From assembly GCA_963989245.1 (NCBI GenBank), contig OZ022339.1, positions 35,790,507 to 35,854,506 on the forward strand: 64,000 nt of DNA, written 5' to 3'. This document shows positions 56,973 to 64,000 of the stretch, piece by piece. Numbering within the stretch: the stretch's first letter is position 1; each line of letters starts with the position of its first letter. A program made the translations under genes and the position numbers. Origin of the DNA: Nansenia antarctica. Its lineage: Eukaryota > Chordata > Actinopteri > Argentiniformes > Microstomatidae. Under the pieces are notes generated by a model. The model was not told where the DNA came from, did no database searches, and saw only the letters and a program-made list of their open reading frames with translations.

Positions 56973-57898
56973 GGGAACTGTCCACAACACACACACATAG
57001 TTACTCAGAACATTGATAAGAAGAACTGAACTATGAGTTCACGATTTTGTCAAAAAAACCTCCAACTTAAATTGGCACGGGATAACAAGGGCCTGACATT
57101 GGGGGAAATATTCAGTTCCAACATCCCAGACTGCACTCACTTTCCTGTGTTCAAAAATTCAATATACGAAAAAAAATCGAGATATCGCTTTTCCTGCTAA
57201 GCTCCCAAAATACCGATATCTGATTCTGTGAAACCAGAGACAAGCTTTGTCTCCGCTGGGGTACGTTACATGAGCCGAGGCCCTTCCAGGCATATTTTCC
57301 TTTAAAAAAAAAAAAAGCCCTCTTTCTTTTTTCAAAGGCATCAGAATCAAGTTGCATCTTGTCCTCCTACCTTTTTATTATTTGTAAAGATACGAAAATT
57401 CCCATTTGTCAAATGATCTACATGCCCTTCATTTGACACATGACATGCTATCTTACATCCTAATAAGTCTGGGATCCTACAGGAGTCTGCGCTCCTCCTC
57501 CTCCTTCTCATCTTTGAACTGCGGGTCATCCATCACTCAACGTGCTCGGAGATAGAGATAAATATTTCTTTCAGCTCTGCCACCAGGAACTTCCTGTCTA
57601 CCAAGGGGCTACCTAGCTACTGGGGTGCTCGACTGAGGAGACCACTGTCTTTTCCTCTTCTCAGTATATACATTTTGACAACATACACTCACACACACTC
57701 AAACATATACCAACACATACTAGGGTGAGCAGCTAGCTGTCCAATAGCATTGCACAGCACAGGGATATTGACAAGCGTTAATTTTGCGTTCGACACCAAA
57801 GCTTTTCAAATGTTGGGATGTCGTTGTTATCAGGGAAACTTATCATGCTGTTGTATTTTTTCTTTAGCTTGAAAGACGTAGAGAGTGAGCGCGCACAC

Positions 57899-57931
<33 letters not shown>

Positions 57932-59091
57932 GCAGCATTAGTCTAGCCTCTGGGGTTGGCCAAGCCCGAGCGTTGTCAGATCCATGCATCATTGGTAAGG
58001 AAATCTCCCCACAAGCCGCCCCCCCCCCCCCCCCCTCCTTCCTCCCCCTCCCTGCGGCAGACCTGAAAAGATCCTTTTGTCCCTCATCACCCCCCCTTGC
58101 CCCCCACCCCCCCGCCCCCCCAAGCCCACACCCCTTGTACAGCCTGTGGTTATGGATACCTGGGATTGTCTCACACGATGCTCCCATGAGAGCGTAAGGC
58201 TACCTGCTAGCCATCAGACCTGAGAGAAGAGAGAGAGCCGGTCTGAGAGAGAGAGAGAGAGAGCAAGGTCCTTACCTTCGCCTTTTGTCCTCTAGTGTGG
58301 ACCGGGGATATTACTGACGGTATACTCTCTGGTACTGAATGCAACACTCGCATGCGTTGCTCAGCAAAGTATGACCAAAATAATAATAATAATAATACCT
58401 TCTCTCCCTGCCCTCTCTCAGAGAGGGAGACCATGGTGGTGCAGTTGAGTTTAACCTCCTGGTGTTTATTTACCTTCGACAAGGCCCTTTCCTGCTACTG
58501 ATTTAGGGGCCGTAGTGCGAGGGTGCCCGGTACTCGCGCCCACGCAAGGAAAAAACCAAAATGGCCTTTTGAGTACTCTCTCCTGGCCATTAGCAGCTAC
58601 TGTTACTGGCACCAGTACGGGCTTACCCTGGACCCTGGTGTCGCTGGCAGCAACCGGGCTTACCCTGGACCCTGGCGGTACTGGCACCAGAGAGCTTTAT
58701 TCCTGGACCCTGGACCCCCGTGGCACAGCCAGCAGTGATGAAGATGGTCGTAGCTAGGCTAGAGGATAGCTAGTCTCTCACACAGGCTCACCGCACTTGT
58801 TGCGGAGCTAGAAAAGAGGCCAGCTGCAGTAGAAGTAGAATTAGAGGCTCTGTCAGTGTTGAACGACCGTCCTCCTGTCTAAATGCAGTGTGTGTGTTTG
58901 GGGGGGGGGGGGGGCGCGTGTGTATCTGTGTGTGTGTGTATGTGTGGGGAAGTGTGGGATTCAGGCGCGCTTAAAGGCCTTGTCAGAGTTTCCGTCAGGG
59001 ATTGAACAGATAGGCTGTTGTGTGTTTGTACATCCTGCAAAGGTGACTTTGATGGTGTCATTCTCATATGGCACACACCGCCTGTTCATCT

Positions 59092-59142
<51 letters not shown>

Positions 59143-60190
59143 TTTACCGGACACACTGTGCCTAGATTAACATATGCAAACATCTGGTTTGGTGACTTTG
59201 TTCAAACCTATTTGCTAATGAGTGACAGCATAATTCTCTTTCTGCCAAGTTAAACGTGAGGTATCTTGTTAGATTTTTATCAGAAGTTGTTTTGTTTGTT
59301 TTTTTCTTCTTGTGCCTAATATGAAAGGCTTGATGCCTTGCATTGTTTGTGGCAGACTGCGGAGTGTAAAACTACATTCACGTCACTGGCGAACCTTTTT
59401 ATAGCACAAACGTTAACATAGACAGAGAGGCGTCTCTTATGTGTCTCCTGTGTCAATCAAAGAGACGGGGGTTGAAGTCAATCTACTGATTCTTGCTTTA
59501 TTTTAGAGTTCACTTGAGGTCCCAATGCCTCCTTAGATTTAATGGATACAATTTATACACAGGGAATCCCAAGGCATAACTATAGTCACGTCGCTTTTAA
59601 TAGTATAGTCCAAGTCTATTATTAGAAAACATTTTTAAAATGTAGCTTACTACATAGCCCTATATCAATTTTTAAAATATGAAATGTTGTAGCTGCGGGA
59701 GGGTAAATATATTCAGAGCTCAACTTTCAACTCGCCGTAGTCATGATAGGTGTAGAAATAGTCCCAAATGACAAACGCCTCCGAGACGCAGACTATAGAC
59801 TTGCCCCAGGGTTCCCTGGGATAGCCGGGCATAGGCCGAGCAATCTTCGCAATCAGGCTCTAATGCTCGCAGCAACTGGTTCAGATTATGCTCAGGAAAT
59901 CCTCGGTGCTCTCTGTTCAAAACAATTTACCCTGACATGAGCCGAAGGGGTAGGGGGTGGCTCCCTAGGAGGTGTCCTCTGGTACCGCAGTCTTTTTTGA
60001 GTGTAAGTGAGAAAACAAGTTTCAAAATATGACGCAGATATTTGGTCTAGGCCTGTAAAGTATAACTGGGGAAACCTCTCGAGCCTATTCACAGGCGCCT
60101 GCTGCGATGCCAGATGCGTCTCCAGGAATAAGACGTGTTTGTGTCTTATAATAGGAGGCAAAGCATGAGCATATTATTAATAGACGAACT
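56973..60190. other. Non-coding, microsatellites and C-runs
   Basis: (AC)n at 57895-57930, C-runs at 58020-58035 and 58090-58120, a CCCTGG-containing short repeat (58628-58714), G-run at 58899-58914 and (GT)n at 59094-59141. The frames at 57864-58187 and 59743-59940 have no recognisable domain. No gene is supported; in particular nothing resembles SIX6OS1. Confidence 0.4.
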
Positions 60191-60194
60191 GTAT

Positions 60195-60360
60195 TATTAT
60201 TATTTTTAGACAGACGGTATTATTGTTGTTGTTGTTATTACTATTAGTATTATTGATAATAATAACAATAATAATATGATTGTTGTTGTTATTATTATTG
60301 TTGTTGGTATTATTATTATTATTATTATTATTAGAAGTATTATTAGTATTATTAGTAGTA
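60195..60360. repeat. (ATT)n/(TTG)n microsatellite
   Basis: Mixed TTA, TTG and AAT triplet runs. Confidence 0.92.
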
Positions 60361-60479
60361 CTTAGTACAGTGTAGTTCATAACAAGGATAACAGGCTGGT
60401 TTAGAAAACGGTTGGGCTTTTTCTTAAAATGTTCTATGGACCAGAAAATATATATATATTTGAAATTCCTTAGATATTT

Positions 60480-60740
60480 TTCGATGTAAATTGATTGGCC
60501 ATTTTTCCCCTCTCAGACCGCAGATAAAAGATCCGCGGGTAAGTGCGCCTTCCGCAGATGGTGTCGTTTCTCTGTGGCCCAGAACTGGCAGAACAAACAC
60601 TTGGAGAGAGCAAAGTAAACACGGCAACACAGACCTGATGATCCACGGCGGAGGGCTCGGCTCCGCCTCGGGCGAAACACGGCCTTAAATATCATCAACA
60701 AAGCGACCTTTACTATGCGCATATCTCCAGCCTTGTTTAA
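60480..60740. other. GC-richer unique block downstream of six1
   Basis: Between AT-rich flanks, this roughly 260-bp block has balanced composition, no tandem structure and no transposon that I recognise. It contains E-box words such as GCAGATG near 60554. It could be a conserved non-coding element of the six cluster, but no comparison could be made. Confidence 0.25.
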
Positions 60741-61344
60741 TTGAATTAGAATTTTGGAGCCAATATATTCCCAATCCGGAAGTTGTTTTGTTATTGTGGA
60801 TTATTTTTGTCATGTTTTTGGTTTCAGCGTTTAGGCTACCTCTTGTGAATTGTAATATTGAGTAAAAATGTAGGCTGATAATGAGAGTTCAAGCATGTCA
60901 ATTTTGTCCGAAAAACTATAACCGTGAGTTTAGGCTTCTTCCAAAGAGACAATTCTCTCAAGGAGTCTTAAATTAAGAATAATCATTTGGGCCTGGCGTT
61001 GACATGTGACCACGACGAAATGTTAGTAGTATAGGACTCATTTGACACATTGTGTCTTAGTTTATATGCCTATAACAGGCTATTCTTTTCGTACACGCTG
61101 TCAAGTGCCAAATAATGAGCGCTGTTTTCCTTTCTTTAAATTTGTTTTTAATTTACATACATTTTGACTCTGCGGTAGGCATTCACGTTTTGTTTATTAC
61201 ATTTGGATTTCGAATAGGCCTACATGTTTTTTTGTCGTATATCTTGTCATTTTTTTAGGGATAAGACTGTAAAATGTAACTTAACGACTATTTTAATGAG
61301 TGGACATACAAAAAATACACATGAGACAAATATGAAGCTTTTGT

Positions 61345-61705
61345 TTTATTGGAAACTAATAATCATGATTCTAATGAAAACGCCGCTTCTTAGTTTCCAT
61401 AGCAGGAAGTTGCTATACATTTTATTTTAACAAAATATCATAAATTAAGCAAATGGGCAGTCCAGTTAAGTGTTTCGTTGAGTTAAGAGTTCGTAAAAGG
61501 GGGGGGGGCTGGTTTGTTTTCTCACGGGCATGAAGGTATAGGATAAGGATAAGCGCATAAAAGAATTGCGTTATTATTATAGTTCTAACCAAATTTAACG
61601 ACAGACAAGTCAGTCTATAGTTATAAGGTACCATAGTGTAATTTCAATATATGTACTCAATCTGATATAGTTATCAGTCTTTTCAAAGACATAATCAAGT
61701 AGCCT
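61345..61705 (-). other. six1: six1 3' UTR with candidate poly(A) signals
   Basis: On the minus strand, AATAAA hexamers occur at 61426-61421 and 61350-61345, about 280 and 356 nt after the stop codon. A G-run on the + strand near 61500 (C-run in the mRNA) interrupts otherwise AT-rich sequence. The 3' end used is not determinable here. Confidence 0.4.
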
Positions 61706-63491
61706 TTAGGACCCTAGATCCACGAGGCTAGACGTTAGAGGTCCCAGCAGCGAGTCTTGCAGTTGGTGCGGGTGTCCGTGCATTCCGTGCACCGACTGTG
61801 CGCCTCCGAGGCCGGCCATGGGGTAACTAGAGGCGCCGGGGTGACCCATGTTCCCCTGGAGCAAAAGCACAGAGTTCTGATCGGGGCTTTGCGGTGGTGA
61901 GAATTCGTCTTCCGAGCTGGACATGAGCGACTTGCCGCCGTCCAGGGGAGACAGCTGGTTCTGTTTGTTGTTACCCGCGTTGTTGTTTTCGCTGTTCTCT
62001 CTGATGAGGGAAGATGAGATATTGGAGAAATTAAAAGAAATACCCACAATGATAATACTGATAGTAGTATAGGACAGCTTTCATGTAGCCTATAGCTCAG
62101 TGTTTACAATATTCACATGAATAGCCCACAGTCAACATAGGTCAATATTTAACATCTCGACTAGCCTTATCATCTTTTATAAGTTTATAATGACCATCCT
62201 GTTGTTGTGTAAAAACAGCAAAGAAAAGGATGTTAGTCTCTGTGATTGTGTGCTATATTTTGGATGTGAAAGATATTTTTCACCATAGCACTTAAAGAGG
62301 CCTTTTTTGGCTACAGGATTGAGGCCTTTTTACTAATATATGGGAAAGAAAATGTTATTTCAATACATATTCCACCAGATTTTGTGGCCTTGTAGATTCT
62401 ATGCGCAGCATCACATAGGCTAATCGTAATATATCACACCCATCTCTTAGTTCCCATATCAAAATATGTTATTTCTCTCGGCCACTATAATAAATCGTGC
62501 ATGAGCTGTAGCCTAGCCTATAGCCTTGGATACATATTTGGACGTTTGCATTTTTATTTGGATGTAGGAACGAAAATATTACCAACTTATCGAAATGACT
62601 TTAGCATTTAAACAAGTTAATAGCCTATAAGGACCGATGGGTCAATTTCTTGTCAATTGTTAGACTAGGCTAAACCTGGGCATGGGTTCTGCAGTATCAC
62701 GGCATTTCCTGAAAAGTGTTTCTGATTTAACTCAATTGAACTGTCTTGTCGAGCCTATAAATGTACACAAACATTATTCAGGCCTTTTGACATCAGGGTA
62801 TGCCACTTAAAGACAGTAAAACCGTTTACATGGAAAACAAATATAACATATCATCGGTTTTGATGTTATCCGAGTAAGTTATTCAGGTTTATATGCAGAA
62901 TGTGTGTCTACTTTTGTAGATCAAAGCGTACCTTTCTTTGGCCTCCGCGGCTCTGTCTCTCTGGCGTCGGTTTTTGAACCAGTTGCTGACCTGCGTGGTG
63001 GTCAGCCCCGTGGCTTCGGCCAGCTCCCTTTTCTCCCGTGGGGAGGGATAGGGATTGTGCGTGTACCACTCTCTCAGAACACCCCTGGACTTCTCCTTAA
63101 AGCAGTAACTGGTCTCCTCGCCGTCCCAGATCGTGCGGGGCAAAGGGAATTTCCTCCGGACCCTGTACTTCCCCACGGCACCAAGTGGCCGGCCGCGCAA
63201 TTTCTCCGCCTCCACGTAGTGCGCCTTGAGCCAAAGCTGCTGCAGCTTAGGATGGTTGTGAGGGGAAAACTGGTGGCTCTCCAGGATCTTATAGAGCTCT
63301 CTGAAGTTCCCCCGGTGGAAGGCGACCACCGCCTTCGCTTTGAGTACGCTCTCGTTCTTGTGGAGGTGGTCGCAGGCGGGGAGAGACCAGAGGAACCGGC
63401 CGAGCCTCTCCAGGTTCCCTCCTTGCTGCAGCACCTCGCAGACGCAGGCGACCTGCTCCTGAGTGAACCCAAACGACGGTAATATTGACAT
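61706..63491 (-). CDS. six1: SIX homeobox 1 transcription factor (two exons)
   Basis: CDS is complement(join(61706..62000, 62932..63491)), 284 aa, the same length as human SIX1. Exon 1 ends AAAGAAAG before GTACGC and exon 2 follows CATCAG. The split codon AG|A gives Arg187, joining AKER to ENSENNN. The SIX domain is about residues 8-115. The homeodomain is 124-183, with W171, K173 (position 50) and N174 (position 51). Exon 1 is almost identical to mammalian SIX1 from MS-LPSFGFTQEQVACVCEV onward. The C-terminal part keeps NKQNQLSP, MSSSEDEFSPPQSPDQNSV and the terminal DSLLGPLTSSLVDLGS. By family knowledge it works with EYA co-activators and DACH in muscle, otic, placodal and kidney progenitors. 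The middle of the tail (GHPGASSYPMAGLGGAQ) is the divergent part. The a/b paralog is undetermined. Confidence 0.97.
62001..62931 (-). other. six1: six1 intron 1
   Basis: A 931-bp GT-AG intron on the minus strand (GTACGC donor at 62931-62926, CATCAG acceptor ending at 62001) splits the Arg187 codon immediately after the homeodomain, as in other SIX1 genes. It is AT-rich and has no obvious transposon. TCAGGTTT on the + strand at 62883-62890 resembles a MEF3 (SIX-binding) site, close to the donor. Confidence 0.93.
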
Positions 63492-63920
63492 GATGTCTGA
63501 CTCTCACTCAACTCCTCCGCCCGAAGCTGCCGCTGCTATCCAAAAAACGAGATGCCGAGAGTGTTGGTGCGGTGTCTCAGTGTCGCCTGTGTAATATTCG
63601 TTAGTTGTTTGTTGTTGTGCATCCAGGACCCCAGTTGCAATCCGCGTCCGCGCGATATCCACTCCACCCCTGATGCGCACGGGAGATTCGGATGTTGATT
63701 GTTGGGACAATTTGTTCCTGTTGGAGATATGTCAGGCTTAAAGAGAGCGCAGCGCGATTCGTTGATTGGCTCTCCCTCTGCCCTATACCCTGGCAGCCGA
63801 GCAGAACTGAGTTTGCAGCTCCGTTTCCTCCCTCGAGGGGTCGACGTCAGGGGCTGAAACCGGAGCCCCCCCTCCTCACCCCCCACCCCCACCCCCCAAC
63901 CCCAACCCCAACCCCTGCGT
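63492..63920 (-). promoter_or_regulatory. six1: six1 upstream region: CCAAT box and G-rich tract
   Basis: Read on the minus strand, a CCAAT box lies at 63769-63765 (seen as ATTGG on +). It is followed about 25 bp later by a weak TATA-like TTTAAG near 63740, so transcription may start near 63710 with a leader of about 220 nt. Further upstream, 63868-63916 is a run of CCCC/CCCAA groups on +, meaning G-runs of three or more on the six1 coding strand. The elements are seen; their use is inferred. Confidence 0.4.
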
Positions 63921-64000
63921 TGGCTGAGGGAGCAGAGGTACCTAAATGCTAATCAATTATTACAGACCTCTTAAAAGGCTTTTTTTTACCCTCTGTTCTC

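Noticed and set aside
59743..59940. Short open frame of 65 codons with ordinary composition
   Set aside because: Too short, no homology I recognise and no splice-site support. It could be an exon only if transcripts showed it.
62904..63482. 192-codon plus-strand frame
   Set aside because: Antisense shadow of six1 exon 1 caused by its GC-rich codon use.

Overview
The window looks like teleost fish genomic DNA. It holds two vertebrate SIX-family homeobox genes of the normal two-exon form. The rest is about 60 kb of non-coding DNA very rich in microsatellites and minisatellites, fish-type tRNA SINEs, L2/Rex1-like LINE fragments, Tc1-like elements and MITEs. I cannot name the species.

Genes. 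six6 lies on the + strand (CDS joined from 38193-38764 and 39777-39942, 245 aa). six1 lies on the - strand (CDS joined from complement 62932-63491 and 61706-62000, 284 aa). They converge, with about 22 kb between their stop codons. This is the orientation of tetrapod SIX6-SIX1-SIX4; six4 would be expected just beyond position 64000. In mammals C14orf39/SIX6OS1 lies between SIX6 and SIX1, and I found no sign of it here. Both genes encode transcription factors with a SIX protein-interaction domain and a K50 homeodomain. By family knowledge, six6 acts in eye, hypothalamus and pituitary development, and six1 in muscle, otic, placodal and kidney development. I could not decide between the teleost a and b paralogs.

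Layout. 1-7.5 kb: satellites, including a 2.1-kb array of a 31-bp unit, plus three SINE copies. 7.5-9.8 kb: low-repeat AT-rich DNA. 9.8-20 kb: (GT)n tracts and LINE tails. 19.9-21.1 kb: a TTAA-flanked MITE, then an L2 fragment nested in a second MITE. 21.8-25.7 kb: (GA)n, a GC-rich minisatellite, a Tc1-type MITE and (GT)n. 26.4-28.6 kb: the best-preserved LINE, with a reverse transcriptase broken by one stop codon. 29.2-35.6 kb: a 14-bp minisatellite, two more TTAA MITEs, SINEs and a 1.7-kb G-rich 18-bp minisatellite. 35.6-40.6 kb: low-repeat six6 upstream region and the six6 gene. 40.6-61.4 kb: the intergenic interval, with Tc1 remnants, LINE fragments, SINEs and microsatellites. 61.4-64 kb: six1 and its upstream region.

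Nearly all other open frames are tandem-repeat translations, element fragments or shadows. The points most worth a second look are the three-copy TTAA MITE family, the nested L2-in-MITE insertion with target duplication, the large minisatellites, the absent SIX6OS1 and the Gly-to-Ala change in the six6 SIX domain. I found no evidence for a wholly new biological system.
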